From Maritalea mediterranea (GTDB taxonomy: Bacteria > Pseudomonadota > Alphaproteobacteria > Rhizobiales > Devosiaceae): a stretch of 64,000 nucleotides of DNA. The translations under genes were made by a program, and so were the position numbers. Numbering within the stretch: the stretch's first letter is position 1; every line of letters starts with the position of its first letter. Below are positions 46,792 to 55,509 of this stretch, piece after piece. The notes below the pieces were generated by a model that ran no database searches, was not told where the DNA came from, and was given only the letters and a program-made list of their open reading frames with translations. The stretch spans positions 1-64,000 of the forward strand of contig NZ_JAKGTI010000003.1 of assembly GCF_021568695.1 (NCBI RefSeq). The letters are read 5' to 3'.

Positions 46792-47388
46792 ATGATGCGT
46801 ATAGATTGGGAACCACCGGCACCGCGGCGCGGGCTGTCAGGCAGTTGGGATAAATTTGTTGGCCCCGGCGCCACCAACGCGGAAGAAATTGTGCAATTGG
46901 GGTTGGGCGCGGTGATTGCGCTGGCGTTGATTGGGCTGTTCTGGCAAGGCGCCACGGCTGATCATATGATTTGGCACTGGGTCTTTGTGGTGGTGTTGGC
47001 GCTGGATATTGGCGGCGGGATTGTCACCAATGCGACCTCCGCGGCCAAACGCTGGTATCATCGCAAGGGCCATGGCAAGCGGCAGCACTTTTTGTTTGTT
47101 TGCGCCCATTTGCTGCATTTGGGGTTGGCGGCCTTGTTGTTTGCGGCGCAGCCAATGGTGTTTTTTGCTGTGGCGGCGGGCAGCCTGTTGCTGGGCACGT
47201 TGATCATTCTGTTCACCCCGCTTTATTTGCAGCGGCCGGTGGCGTTTGGGGTGGCGACACTTTTTATGCTGCTGTCCTTTGTGCCCGAGATGGCACTGCC
47301 CAACCTGAATTGGCTGTTGCCGTTGCTGGCGCTAAAATTGCTGCTGGGGCATTTGGTCAAAGAAGCGCCTTTTCAGCCGGAGAACTAA
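46792..47388 (+). CDS. Unrecognised six-helix membrane protein
   Basis: About 198 residues. A short cytoplasmic start (RIDWEPPAPRRGLSG), then around six hydrophobic segments (near 38-56, 66-85, 101-120, 124-143, 150-163 and 170-190). The second helix has DIGGGIVTNAT, then a His/Lys/Arg-rich loop (KRWYHRKGHGKRQH) and FVCAHLLHLGL: several His in or near the membrane could bind a metal or haem, but I know no family with this pattern. First gene of a three-gene operon with a GNAT and a TetR regulator. ATG 46792 has AGAAAG upstream. Confidence 0.78.
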   Translation: MMRIDWEPPAPRRGLSGSWDKFVGPGATNAEEIVQLGLGAVIALALIGLFWQGATADHMIWHWVFVVVLALDIGGGIVTNATSAAKRWYHRKGHGKRQHFLFVCAHLLHLGLAALLFAAQPMVFFAVAAGSLLLGTLIILFTPLYLQRPVAFGVATLFMLLSFVPEMALPNLNWLLPLLALKLLLGHLVKEAPFQPEN

Positions 47389-47991
47389 ATGTCGATCGAG
47401 ATCAAAAGCTGGGATGGGGCAGATCGCAAAGCGTTGGCACAAATGTTTGCCCGCGCCTTTGCGCAGGATGCGGCGATGGTCTCGCTTGTGGATGCGCACA
47501 GCGAGGAGGACGTTGAACGATTGGCTCGTTGGTTTCACATCACATTAGGGGCATGGCCTTCGTCCCATGTGATGGTGGCCCGGAAAGGCGGGCAAATTGC
47601 TGGCGGCAATATTGTCAGTTTGGGCAATGAGGCACCTCCTTTGCGTTTCCTGGTGAAATGGTTCTGGCAGCAAGGGTGGGCGCTTGGGTTTCGAGTGCCC
47701 TGGCAAATGGTGCAGCATGAGCGCAAGCGGCTGAAGCATTATTCGGATAAAGCGGATTTGGTGATTGAGTTTCTGGCAGTGGATCAGGCAGCGCGGGGCC
47801 AGGGGCTTGCCCGCCACTTGCTTGAGGCGGCCTATGCGCAAGTTAATCGACCGACCACCATCGCGCTGGAAACCGGCAATCCGCAAAATGTGGCGCTTTA
47901 TCAGCATTTGGGTTATCAGGTGGTTGCGCGCTATTCCGATAATGGTGTGGACTATGTGGTGTTGACCAAGCAGTTGGAAAAGGAAGAGTGA
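47389..47991 (+). CDS. GNAT family N-acetyltransferase
   Basis: 200 residues. The acetyl-CoA site is clear: LVIEFLAVDQAARGQGLARHLLE near 124-146 (R/QxxGxG/A), followed by IALETGNPQNVALYQHLGYQVV, typical of GNATs that act on small molecules. Substrate unknown. Starts directly after the membrane protein stop; overlaps the TetR gene by one base. Confidence 0.9.
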   Translation: MSIEIKSWDGADRKALAQMFARAFAQDAAMVSLVDAHSEEDVERLARWFHITLGAWPSSHVMVARKGGQIAGGNIVSLGNEAPPLRFLVKWFWQQGWALGFRVPWQMVQHERKRLKHYSDKADLVIEFLAVDQAARGQGLARHLLEAAYAQVNRPTTIALETGNPQNVALYQHLGYQVVARYSDNGVDYVVLTKQLEKEE

Positions 47992-48584
47992 TGCCCCGCC
48001 CCAATATGAGTGCCAAACGTGTGCCCCAAATTTTGGATGCGGCCATGTTGGTGTTTGCACGCAACGGGTTGCAATCTGCCAAGCTGGAAGAAGTGGCGCT
48101 GGCCGCTGGGGTGAGCAAAGCGACCATCTATCTCTATTTCAAAAGCAAGGATGATCTGATTGCGGCGCTGATGAAGCGGTTCTTTGAGCAGAATATGGAT
48201 GTGTTACAGCATTTGCGGCTGACCAAGGGGGACTTTCGGCAAATTCTGACCGACTGGCTCGACCAGACCGAAGAAATGCTGAGCGAGAACCAGATTTTTG
48301 TCGCCATTGGGTTGGAGTTTTATTCCTATGCCGGACGCAATGAGGCGGCGCGAAAAATGGTGCACGGATTTTTTGTCGAGTTTCAGCGCATCCTGACCGA
48401 AATGATTGAACAAGCGCTGTCTACTCGTAGGCAATCTACAGCACCGGCACCGGATATTGCCTTCGGACTCATTTCGTTGTTTGAGGGCTCTAACGTTTTG
48501 GGGGCTTTGTTCAACTGGGACACAAAAATGTATCGGCAGGTCAAAACCAATATGCTCTATTTGCTGGATGGGGCGGGGCTTTAG
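47991..48584 (+). CDS. TetR/AcrR family transcriptional regulator
   Basis: 197 residues. HTH at about 12-56: RVPQILDAAMLVFARNGLQSA, then EEVALAAGVSKATIYLYFKSKDDL, the TetR signature. The C-terminal ligand domain is helical and hydrophobic (IAFGLISLFEGSNVLGALF). ATG 47991 with GGAAGAG upstream. Last gene of the operon headed by the palindromic operator at 46758. Confidence 0.93.
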   Translation: MPRPNMSAKRVPQILDAAMLVFARNGLQSAKLEEVALAAGVSKATIYLYFKSKDDLIAALMKRFFEQNMDVLQHLRLTKGDFRQILTDWLDQTEEMLSENQIFVAIGLEFYSYAGRNEAARKMVHGFFVEFQRILTEMIEQALSTRRQSTAPAPDIAFGLISLFEGSNVLGALFNWDTKMYRQVKTNMLYLLDGAGL

Positions 48585-48593
48585 CGCTCGCCC

Positions 48594-49274
48594 CTAGCCC
48601 TGAAACAGTTTCACCTCGGGACGCTTGAATAAAAACACCAGCGCCATGCCGCAGGCGACGCCGCCAATATGTGCCCACCACGCCACTGAGTCGGTTTGCG
48701 GCAAAATCACATAAACAAATTGCATGATGATCCAGGCGCCCAGCACCCATAAGGCCGGGATGGGCAGGGGCAGCGGAATGATGATCCGCGCCAACACATA
48801 GACGCGCACTTTGGGATAAAGCAGCACGTAGGCGCCGATCACGCCTGCAACTGCGCCGGAGGCGCCAACCAGGGGCGAGAGATCGCCCTGAAACATCAAA
48901 TAGTGAAGTGCTGCGCCACCTGCGGCACATAGGAGGTAAAACAATAAATAGCGCACATGCCCCAGCGCATCTTCAATATTGTCGCCAAACACCCATAGAA
49001 ACAACATGTTGGAGAACAAGTGCAGCCAGTCACCATGCAGAAACGCATAGGTGACGAAGGTGAACTCGTCCGGCACAAAAGGGATCTGATCGATCCGGCC
49101 ATCGGCAAACCAATAGGGGACGACAGCAAAGGTGGCGATGATGTAATTCTCCGCATTTTGCGGCAGAATATATTGGATCGCGAACAGGAAGATGGTGATC
49201 AGGATCAGCGCGTAATTGACATAGGGTTTGATCACGAAGCGCTTGGGGTTTTGGTCATAAAAAGGCAAAAACAT
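48594..49274 (-). CDS. Rhomboid family intramembrane serine protease
   Basis: 226 residues, six TM helices. Seen: HLFSNMLFLWVFGDNIED near 85-102 (HxxxN region in TM2), catalytic S139 in GASGAVAGV (GxSG) and H202 in WWAHIGGVACG. Dyad complete, so probably active on membrane substrates. Its C-terminus is only 9 bases from the TetR stop (convergent). Confidence 0.93.
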   Translation of the reverse strand: MFLPFYDQNPKRFVIKPYVNYALILITIFLFAIQYILPQNAENYIIATFAVVPYWFADGRIDQIPFVPDEFTFVTYAFLHGDWLHLFSNMLFLWVFGDNIEDALGHVRYLLFYLLCAAGGAALHYLMFQGDLSPLVGASGAVAGVIGAYVLLYPKVRVYVLARIIIPLPLPIPALWVLGAWIIMQFVYVILPQTDSVAWWAHIGGVACGMALVFLFKRPEVKLFQG

Positions 49275-49306
49275 ATCGCGCTTCGCTCACTTCCTTGCGG
49301 GCTAAT

Positions 49307-49882
49307 CTATCGATGTTTGCCCGGGGTCCACAAAATATCACCGGCCCCATTATCATTGGCAATGCGCGACAGCACAAACAATAAATCCGAAAGGCGGTTG
49401 AGATATTTGATCGCCTGGGCGTTCACATCCTCTTCGTGCGCCTTAAGCTCGGTGGCGTCCCGTTCAGCGCGGCGCACCACGGTGCGGGCCAGATGCAGAT
49501 GGGCCGCAAGGGCTGAGCCACCGGGCAGGGTGAAGCTTTTAATCGGCTCCAAATGCGCGTTGAACTGGTCGATGGTTTCTTCCAACCAAGTCACCTGGCT
49601 CTCAATGATGCGCAGCGGTTCAAAGCCCAAATCTTCACCAGTGTCCGGTGTGGCCAGATCGGAGCCGAGATCGAACAGGTCGTTTTGAACCCGAAGGATC
49701 ACCTGATCCATTTCCTGATGGTCGGTGGTGTGCAGTCGCACCAGCCCGAGGGTGGAATTGGCTTCGTCCACCGTGCCATAGGCGGTGACGCGCAAATCAT
49801 ATTTCGGCCGGCGCGGGCCGACCACAAGGCCTGTGGTGCCGTCATCGCCGGTTTTGGTGTAAATCTTGTTCAGCTTGACCAT
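49307..49882 (-). CDS. Cob(I)alamin adenosyltransferase, PduO type
   Basis: Transfers adenosyl from ATP to cob(I)alamin to make coenzyme B12. 191 residues: KIYTKTGDDGTTGLV near 6-20 (ATP loop), YGTVDEANSTLGL near 36-48, and RRAERDATEL near 129-138 (ATP/cobalamin contacts). A strong AGGAGG precedes the ATG. Lies 9 bases after the HIG1 gene; in many Rhizobiales this pair precedes etfBA, which is missing here. Confidence 0.93.
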   Translation of the reverse strand: MVKLNKIYTKTGDDGTTGLVVGPRRPKYDLRVTAYGTVDEANSTLGLVRLHTTDHQEMDQVILRVQNDLFDLGSDLATPDTGEDLGFEPLRIIESQVTWLEETIDQFNAHLEPIKSFTLPGGSALAAHLHLARTVVRRAERDATELKAHEEDVNAQAIKYLNRLSDLLFVLSRIANDNGAGDILWTPGKHR

Positions 49883-49891
49883 TTTCGCCTC

Positions 49892-50086
49892 CTATTTGGG
49901 TGCAAAAAAGAATGCGGCAATAAATAAAAGCAACAGCGCCACGGCTTGCGCGATCACCCGCGCGCGCATCAATTTCTGGCTGAGATTCGGGTTGCCGCCA
50001 CGAAACATATTGATCAGGCCGGCGCCCAGAATAAGGGCGACCACAGCGATGGCGGCGAAGATGAGATAATTGAGTGCTTGATCCAT
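49892..50086 (-). CDS. Twin-TM small protein with HIG1 domain
   Basis: 64 residues, two TM helices (about 6-28 and 46-62) joined by a loop with NLSQKLMRARVIAQ, the HIG_1_N pattern. Mitochondrial HIG1 proteins assist respiratory supercomplexes; the bacterial role is unknown. Upstream of and probably co-transcribed with the adenosyltransferase. Confidence 0.88.
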   Translation of the reverse strand: MDQALNYLIFAAIAVVALILGAGLINMFRGGNPNLSQKLMRARVIAQAVALLLLFIAAFFFAPK

Positions 50087-50101
50087 AAGACGACTTTTTC
50101 T

Positions 50102-51010
50102 TTATCTGATTTGGGGGGCAGTATAGGGGATAAGTTCTTTGGCCAATAGGTCATAAATGACGCGGATACGCCTTGCGCGGTGTACCTCCTTATGCGCGGC
50201 GACCCACATTTCCATGGGCGGAATTTGTAGCTCCGGCACCAGCCGTACCATGCCTTGCGTGGCGTCGATCAGGCTGAGCTGGGCAAAGGAAATGCCCAAC
50301 CCGGCTTTCACCATTTCCCAAATTACGGTCTGGCTGTCGGTTCGGATTGCAAAGTGCTCGCGTCTAAGTTCAAAGCCGATGGACCGCGCCACTTTGATGA
50401 TGTCTTCCTGCCGGTCCAGCCCCAGCAATTCATGTTCATAAAGATCGCTGATGGTTTTCGGCGCGCCATGCCGATCCAGATAGGATTGGTGGGCACACGC
50501 CCCCAGCGGCACCGCCCCGACCTTTTTGGCCACCACGTCCAACTGGCTGGGACGAAACATGCGGATGGCAATATCGGCTTCGCGTAGCAACAGATTTTCT
50601 GCCGAATCGGAAGGCACCAGCTCCAGCTGAATGGTGGGGTAGGTCTCCCGCGCCTTTTTTAAAATGCCGGGCAAAATATGGTGGAACAAGATTTGCGACG
50701 CGGTGATGCGCACGGTGCCGTCCAGCATCTGCGTGCTGCCGCTGGCCAGCAATTGCGCTTCGGCGAGGGCTGATTTGGCGCTGCGCACGCTGTTGAGCAT
50801 CTGATGGGCAAGGGCTGTGGGGTTCAGGCCGCGTCCGGTGCGGTCAAACAGCACCACGTTGAGGCTGGTTTCCAGCTCTTCAATATGACGGCCAATGGTG
50901 GGTTGTGACGCTCCCAGCTTGCGGGCGGCGGCGGAGAGAGAGCCTTCATCCATCACCGCCAGAAAGGAGCGCCACAAAAACCAGTCTGGCTCGGTAGTTT
51001 GGTTATTCAT
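50102..51010 (-). CDS. LysR family transcriptional regulator
   Basis: 302 residues. HTH near the start: FLAVMDEGSLSAAARKLGASQPTIGRHIEELE; effector domain with two lobes follows (LRREHFAIRTDSQTV, GLGISFAQLSL). The frame extends to 51253 but ATG 51010 is the correct start by family. Divergent from the SDR gene over 90 bp that contain two palindromes, the typical LysR layout for regulating the neighbour. Confidence 0.93.
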   Translation of the reverse strand: MNNQTTEPDWFLWRSFLAVMDEGSLSAAARKLGASQPTIGRHIEELETSLNVVLFDRTGRGLNPTALAHQMLNSVRSAKSALAEAQLLASGSTQMLDGTVRITASQILFHHILPGILKKARETYPTIQLELVPSDSAENLLLREADIAIRMFRPSQLDVVAKKVGAVPLGACAHQSYLDRHGAPKTISDLYEHELLGLDRQEDIIKVARSIGFELRREHFAIRTDSQTVIWEMVKAGLGISFAQLSLIDATQGMVRLVPELQIPPMEMWVAAHKEVHRARRIRVIYDLLAKELIPYTAPQIR

Positions 51011-51059
51011 ATTTGAATATCTCAAATGCAATTTCAGCCAATTTTCATTTGATAATGAA
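51011..51059. promoter_or_regulatory. LysR-type binding sites in the LysR/SDR gap
   Basis: ATTTGA-ATATC-TCAAAT (51011-51027), which contains a T-N11-A core, and TTCATT-TGAT-AATGAA (51044-51059). Two palindromes in a 90-bp divergent gap are what LysR regulators bind. Confidence 0.55.
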
Positions 51060-51100
51060 TAGACCATCTTGGTCCCATCAGCAATGAAGGGATCAAGCAA

Positions 51101-52087
51101 ATGACAAACAACAGCACTCAAAAAGTTACCATTTTGGGCATTAATGGCCGGATCGGCCAATTCGCCGCCAAGGCCTTTATCGACGCAGGTTGGCAGGTGA
51201 AGGGCTTTGGCCGCGAGAACCGCGCGCCATTTCAGGGCTTTGAATTCGTGCAAGGTGATGCGTTCAATCTAAAGAACATGCAGCGGGCGGTTGCGGGTGC
51301 CGATGTGGTGGTGCACGCGCTTAACCTGCCCTATGACAAATGGGCCGATCAAGAGAAGGGCGCCGTGAAGCTCAATCATGTGGTGATCGAGGCGATGAAG
51401 GGCAGCGGCAAAACCCTGATCTTTGCGGGTAATATCTATAATTATGCGGCCAAGGACCACAAATTGACACCAGATTTGCCGCAGCGCCCGGCCACCGACA
51501 AGGGCGAAATTCGGGTGCAGATGGAACAGGATCTGGTGGCGGCCGGACGTGCCTATAATTTCCAGGTGATTGTGATCCGCGCCAGTGACTTTTTCGGGCC
51601 AGACGCAAGCGGCAGCTGGTTTGATCTGGCGATTGGCCGCGAGTTTGCCAAAAGCAAGATCACGCGGGTGTGTGACGGCAAGACCAAACATAGCTGGGCC
51701 TATTTGCCGGATTTGGGCCGCGCCTTTGAAAAAGTGGCGGCGCAGCGCGATCAACTGGGGGCCTATGAGAATTTCCATTTTGCCGGTTTCCGGGTGACCG
51801 GTGATGAGTTGATTGCCGAAATCCAGCGGGCACTGTCAACGCCCTATAAGGTTGTGCAATTGCCCTGGTGGGTGTTCAACGCGATGGCTCTGTTCAATCC
51901 GATGATGCGGGAAATTGTGAAAATGCGCTATTTGTGGCAAGAGCCGCACGAGCTGGTTGACCCGAAGCTGGATGCGATTTTAGGGCCGAATTTCGGCACA
52001 CCCTTTGAGCGGGCCGTGGCGGAAACCACCCACAGCTTGCTGTCCGAAAGCGAGTTGGCGAAAATTACGGTCAAGCGGGCGGCTTAA
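51101..52087 (+). CDS. NAD(P)-binding SDR/epimerase-type oxidoreductase
   Basis: 328 residues, atypical/extended SDR. Cofactor loop VTILGINGRIGQFAAKAF near 8-25 (GxxGxxG), then VVVHALNLPYDKW, and IYNYAAKDHK where a Tyr-x3-Lys pair (YAAKDHK) could be catalytic. C-terminal part FNAMALFNPMMREIVKMRYLW resembles NmrA/epimerase-type enzymes. Substrate unknown; probably controlled by the divergent LysR. Its TAA shares TTAA with the stop of gluQRS. Confidence 0.88.
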   Translation: MTNNSTQKVTILGINGRIGQFAAKAFIDAGWQVKGFGRENRAPFQGFEFVQGDAFNLKNMQRAVAGADVVVHALNLPYDKWADQEKGAVKLNHVVIEAMKGSGKTLIFAGNIYNYAAKDHKLTPDLPQRPATDKGEIRVQMEQDLVAAGRAYNFQVIVIRASDFFGPDASGSWFDLAIGREFAKSKITRVCDGKTKHSWAYLPDLGRAFEKVAAQRDQLGAYENFHFAGFRVTGDELIAEIQRALSTPYKVVQLPWWVFNAMALFNPMMREIVKMRYLWQEPHELVDPKLDAILGPNFGTPFERAVAETTHSLLSESELAKITVKRAA

Positions 52088-52941
52088 TCCATTTCGATGG
52101 CGGCGCGCACTTGCTGCGCGCTCCAACCTAGGTCGCGAAGCTCCTTCAAGCTTTGCGACTTCTTTGATTTTGACAATTTCTCGGCCGCGTCATCGCGGAT
52201 CAGTTCATGGTGATGATAGAGCGGTTCGGGCAGGTTGAGCAGCGTTTGCAGCACCCGATGGATGGCGGTGGCGAAATAGAGGTCTTTGCCGCGCGTCACA
52301 TGGGTGACGTGCTGCAAGGCATCATCCAGCACCACGCTGAGATGATAGGAGGTGGGCGTATCTTTGCGCACCAATACCACGTCGCCCCAGGCCATGGGGT
52401 CGGCACTGATGATGTTGATGGTTTTCAGATCATCCTGCACCTCTCGCCATTGCGGTGTGCCGGTTTCGGCCAGGGCTTTTTGCATATTCAGTCGCCAGCT
52501 ATGGGGCAGGTTTTGCGCCATCTTGGTGGCAATCTCATCAGCAGAAAGGTGGCGGCAGATACCGGGATAGATGGGGGCGCCATCAGGATCTTTGCGGCCA
52601 TCGGCATTTTCGCGAATCTGCTTGCGGCTGCAAAAGCAGGGATAGATCAAGCCGCGCTGTTTCAGCGTGTCCGCGGCGGCGCGATAACGGTCAAACTGAT
52701 CGGATTGCTTGAGGGGCGTCCCCTGATATTCAAATCCGATCCACGCCAGATCTTCGAGCATTTGGTCCACCAGCTCCGGGGTGCACCGGAGCACGTCAAT
52801 ATCTTCGATGCGCAGCAGGGTTTGGCCGCCAAAATGCTGGGCAATCCTATTGGTCAGCAGGGCTGAATAGGCATGGCCCAGATGCAAATGCCCATTGGGA
52901 CTGGGTGCGAAACGGAAAACGGGTTGTGTTTTTGCGGTCAT
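52084..52941 (-). CDS. gluQRS: Glutamyl-Q tRNA(Asp) synthetase
   Basis: Truncated GluRS that charges queuosine at position 34 of tRNA-Asp with glutamate. 285 residues: FAPSPNGHLHLGHAYSAL near 11-28 (HIGH-type), zinc ligands in CFCSRKQIR and YPGICRH, and KLSKSKKSQSL (KMSKS-type) near 255. No anticodon-binding domain, as in the family. Confidence 0.95.
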   Translation of the reverse strand: MTAKTQPVFRFAPSPNGHLHLGHAYSALLTNRIAQHFGGQTLLRIEDIDVLRCTPELVDQMLEDLAWIGFEYQGTPLKQSDQFDRYRAAADTLKQRGLIYPCFCSRKQIRENADGRKDPDGAPIYPGICRHLSADEIATKMAQNLPHSWRLNMQKALAETGTPQWREVQDDLKTINIISADPMAWGDVVLVRKDTPTSYHLSVVLDDALQHVTHVTRGKDLYFATAIHRVLQTLLNLPEPLYHHHELIRDDAAEKLSKSKKSQSLKELRDLGWSAQQVRAAIEMD

Positions 52942-52989
52942 AAGTCAAAGCTAGCGAAAAGGTGTTTCACTCATACACGAGCAGAGGCC

Positions 52990-53637
52990 ATGCATAAAGA
53001 ACGATTGAAAAGCAAAGAGGTTTTGGCGGCGCATTTGGATGGGCTGGCCGCGCGCGATCCGCGCCTGAAGCCGGTCATCGCCCAATGCGAAGAAGTGCCT
53101 TTGCGCGAGACGGAAGACGGGTTTGAGGGCATGGCCAAAATTGTGGTGGGGCAACAGGTCTCCGTCGCCGCCGCGTCGGCTATCTGGGGCCGCTTTGCCA
53201 GCCTGATGGACAATGTGTGTGCCACCGAATTTTTGGCGCATCGGGAAGAAGACGTGCGGGGCGCGGGGTTATCAGCCAACAAATTTCGCACCCTTTGTGC
53301 AGTGGCCGAGGCGGAGCGAACTGGCGATCTTAGATTTGAGAAATTGGCCGATCTGCCGCCTGAGGAGGCGATTGAGACGCTGACCCGGATCAAGGGCATT
53401 GGCCCCTGGACGGCGGAGATCTATTTGCTGTTTTGTTTGGGTCATCCGGATATTTTCCCCGCAGGTGATCTGGCGTTGCAAAAAATGGTAGGGCATATCA
53501 ATGGGCTGGAAGATGTGCCAAAAGAAAAAGAAACGCGCGCCCTTGCGGAGATCTGGTCGCCCTATCGCGGGGCGGCATCGCGGCTGATGTGGCGCTATTT
53601 TGCAGTGTTGAGAGATAAAGAAGGTATTGTTTTATGA
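52990..53637 (+). CDS. DNA-3-methyladenine glycosylase, AlkA type
   Basis: Base-excision repair enzyme, 215 residues, helix-hairpin-helix superfamily: IVVGQQVSVAAASAIWGRF near 51-69, HhH LTRIKGIGPWTAEIYLLF near 131-148, catalytic Asp D160 in FPAGDLAL. Lacks the AlkA N-terminal domain, like many alphaproteobacterial forms. ATG 52990 is preferred; the longer frame from 52873 runs into gluQRS on the other strand. Overlaps the esterase gene by 4 bases. Confidence 0.92.
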   Translation: MHKERLKSKEVLAAHLDGLAARDPRLKPVIAQCEEVPLRETEDGFEGMAKIVVGQQVSVAAASAIWGRFASLMDNVCATEFLAHREEDVRGAGLSANKFRTLCAVAEAERTGDLRFEKLADLPPEEAIETLTRIKGIGPWTAEIYLLFCLGHPDIFPAGDLALQKMVGHINGLEDVPKEKETRALAEIWSPYRGAASRLMWRYFAVLRDKEGIVL

Positions 53638-54305
53638 CCCAGACCACTGAACTGTTCGGCCCCACGCTAGCGCCAGCCAATGGCCAACCTGCCAAAAAAT
53701 TGGTGATCCTGCTGCATGGCTATGGCTCGGACGGGCAGGATTTGATCGGGTTAGGACAGTTTTGGGCCGATGCGTTCCCGCATGTGGGGTTCTTTTCTCC
53801 CAATGCGCCGCATCAATGCGGTATGAACCCGATGGGCTATGAGTGGTTTCCTTTGGCCGTGGAGCGGATTGGCAGCAAGGATACAGACTATCGCGGTGGC
53901 GCTGCGCGCGCTTATCCTGCCATTCGCGATTATGTGTTGGCGCGCACCGAAGAGGCAGGCTTAACGCTGGGCGATGTGGTGCTGGGCGGTTTTTCCCAAG
54001 GGGCGATGATGGCGCTTTATACCGGGCTGCGGTTTGAAACTCCGCTGGCGGGCATTCTGGGTTTTTCCGGCAAGCTGATTGATCAGGACCATGTGGCGGA
54101 TGCGATTCAATCCAAACCGCCCGTTTGTCTGGTGCATGGCGAAATGGATGATGTGGTGCCGATTGCGGGCAGCGTTGAGGCGGCTGCCGCGCTAGAGGCC
54201 GCAGGGCTTGATGTGCGTTTGAAGAAATGCCCGGGCACCGCCCATGGTATTGCAATGGATGGGCTTGAGTTTGCCGGAGAGTTTTTGAACAAGCAGTTGA
54301 GTTGA
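53634..54305 (+). CDS. Alpha/beta-hydrolase, phospholipase/carboxylesterase family
   Basis: 223 residues. LLHGYGSDGQDL near 25-36 (oxyanion loop), nucleophile Ser in GGFSQGAMM near 117-125, catalytic Asp in GEMDDVVP and His in TAHGIAMDG: full triad. Relatives hydrolyse short-chain esters or lysophospholipids; substrate not known. Coupled to the upstream glycosylase gene. Confidence 0.92.
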   Translation: MTQTTELFGPTLAPANGQPAKKLVILLHGYGSDGQDLIGLGQFWADAFPHVGFFSPNAPHQCGMNPMGYEWFPLAVERIGSKDTDYRGGAARAYPAIRDYVLARTEEAGLTLGDVVLGGFSQGAMMALYTGLRFETPLAGILGFSGKLIDQDHVADAIQSKPPVCLVHGEMDDVVPIAGSVEAAAALEAAGLDVRLKKCPGTAHGIAMDGLEFAGEFLNKQLS

Positions 54306-54361
54306 CGCGGAGAATTATTTGGGGTCGCTCAGTTGCCGTGTCGTAAAAATAGAACAAAGAC

Positions 54362-54391
54362 TTCACATATATGACATGTTCTGCCTACAAT
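54362..54391 (+). promoter_or_regulatory. Predicted promoter of the HNH gene
   Basis: TTCACA (54362-54367), 18-bp spacer, TACAAT (54386-54391), 45 bases before the GTG start. Confidence 0.45.
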
Positions 54392-54436
54392 AGTTAATGC
54401 AAGTTAACTGAGTGATTCCATTTTAAGGAGGAAGGC

Positions 54437-54994
54437 GTGACCCTGCATGTGTCACCCGAATCTCTTCCGGCGCTGGTACTCAATGCTGACTATCGGCCCC
54501 TGAGTTATTATCCACTATCCTTGTGGTCGTGGCAGGACGCGATTAAAGCCGTTTGCCTTGAGCGGGTGAATATTGTTTCTGAATATGACCGGGTGATCAA
54601 AAGCCCGAGCTTTGAGATGCAATTGCCCAGCGTGGTCAGCCTCAAATCCTATGTGAAGCCCACGGGAAACCCGGCCTTTACGCGGTTTAACGTGTTTTTG
54701 CGCGACCATTTCCAGTGCCAATATTGTCACTCGAAAGAGGATCTGACCTTTGATCATCTGATCCCGCGTTCCCGCGGCGGGCGCACCACATGGGACAATG
54801 TGGTCACGGCCTGTTCGCCGTGTAATCTGCGCAAGGCGAACAAGATGCCAAGGGACATAAATATGTGGCCGCGGCAGATGCCTTATCGCCCGACCACATT
54901 TGATCTGCAGGCCAATGGCCGCAAGTTCCCGCCCAACCATCTGCACGAAAGCTGGATGGATTATCTTTATTGGGATATTGAGCTTGAGCCCTAG
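54437..54994 (+). CDS. HNH endonuclease family protein
   Basis: 185 residues. Core: FQCQYCHSKEDLTFDHLIPRSRGG near 94-117 and VVTACSPCNLRKANKM, i.e. two CxxC zinc pairs framing the ββα-metal motif with DH as the catalytic pair; no other domain. This is the common chromosomal HNH family of alphaproteobacteria, not tied to a phage here. GTG 54437 has a very strong AAGGAGGAAGG site. Confidence 0.93.
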   Translation: MTLHVSPESLPALVLNADYRPLSYYPLSLWSWQDAIKAVCLERVNIVSEYDRVIKSPSFEMQLPSVVSLKSYVKPTGNPAFTRFNVFLRDHFQCQYCHSKEDLTFDHLIPRSRGGRTTWDNVVTACSPCNLRKANKMPRDINMWPRQMPYRPTTFDLQANGRKFPPNHLHESWMDYLYWDIELEP

Positions 54995-54997
54995 GGG

Positions 54998-55495
54998 CTA
55001 TGCGATTTTCTTGACGCTTTTATAGGTGGCCAAGCCGAATATGGCCGCGATCAGCAATGAGACGATGGCATTCATCCCGGCAAAGCTGAGGCCGAAAAAG
55101 CGCACGCTGGCGCGATCGCACGGCACCACGCGCGAGCCGTCAATATCATTCAATTGCTCAAGACTGATGCCGTCGCCCATGCCGGAGCACGTGTTCGGCC
55201 CGGGCCAGAAACCCCATTCCACCCCGGCGTGATAGCCCGCCTGATAGGTGCTCCACAAAAAGATCAGCATCATGGCGGAGACCAAAGTGGTGATCATGAT
55301 TTTCGAGAGCTTGCTCCAAAAGATCAGCGCCAGCAGCAAAATCGGAAGGGCGATATAATAGGGGTTGCGCTGCGCATAGCATAGTTCGCAAGGCTGATAA
55401 CCCATGACATATTGAAAGAAATAGACGCTGAGAATGGTCAGCGCTGACAGCCCAAAGCCTAAAATGGTCAGCTGTTTTACGTTCAAATTGTTCAC
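54998..55495 (-). CDS. dsbB: Disulfide bond formation protein B
   Basis: Inner-membrane quinone-linked oxidase of DsbA. 165 residues, four TM helices; first redox pair C36/C39 (QPCELCYAQR), second pair C103 and C126 (NTCSGMG, VVPCDR). Second gene after the yqaA-like gene with 14 bases between. No dsbA in the window. Confidence 0.93.
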   Translation of the reverse strand: MNNLNVKQLTILGFGLSALTILSVYFFQYVMGYQPCELCYAQRNPYYIALPILLLALIFWSKLSKIMITTLVSAMMLIFLWSTYQAGYHAGVEWGFWPGPNTCSGMGDGISLEQLNDIDGSRVVPCDRASVRFFGLSFAGMNAIVSLLIAAIFGLATYKSVKKIA

Positions 55496-55509
55496 GGCCC
55501 GATACCCCC

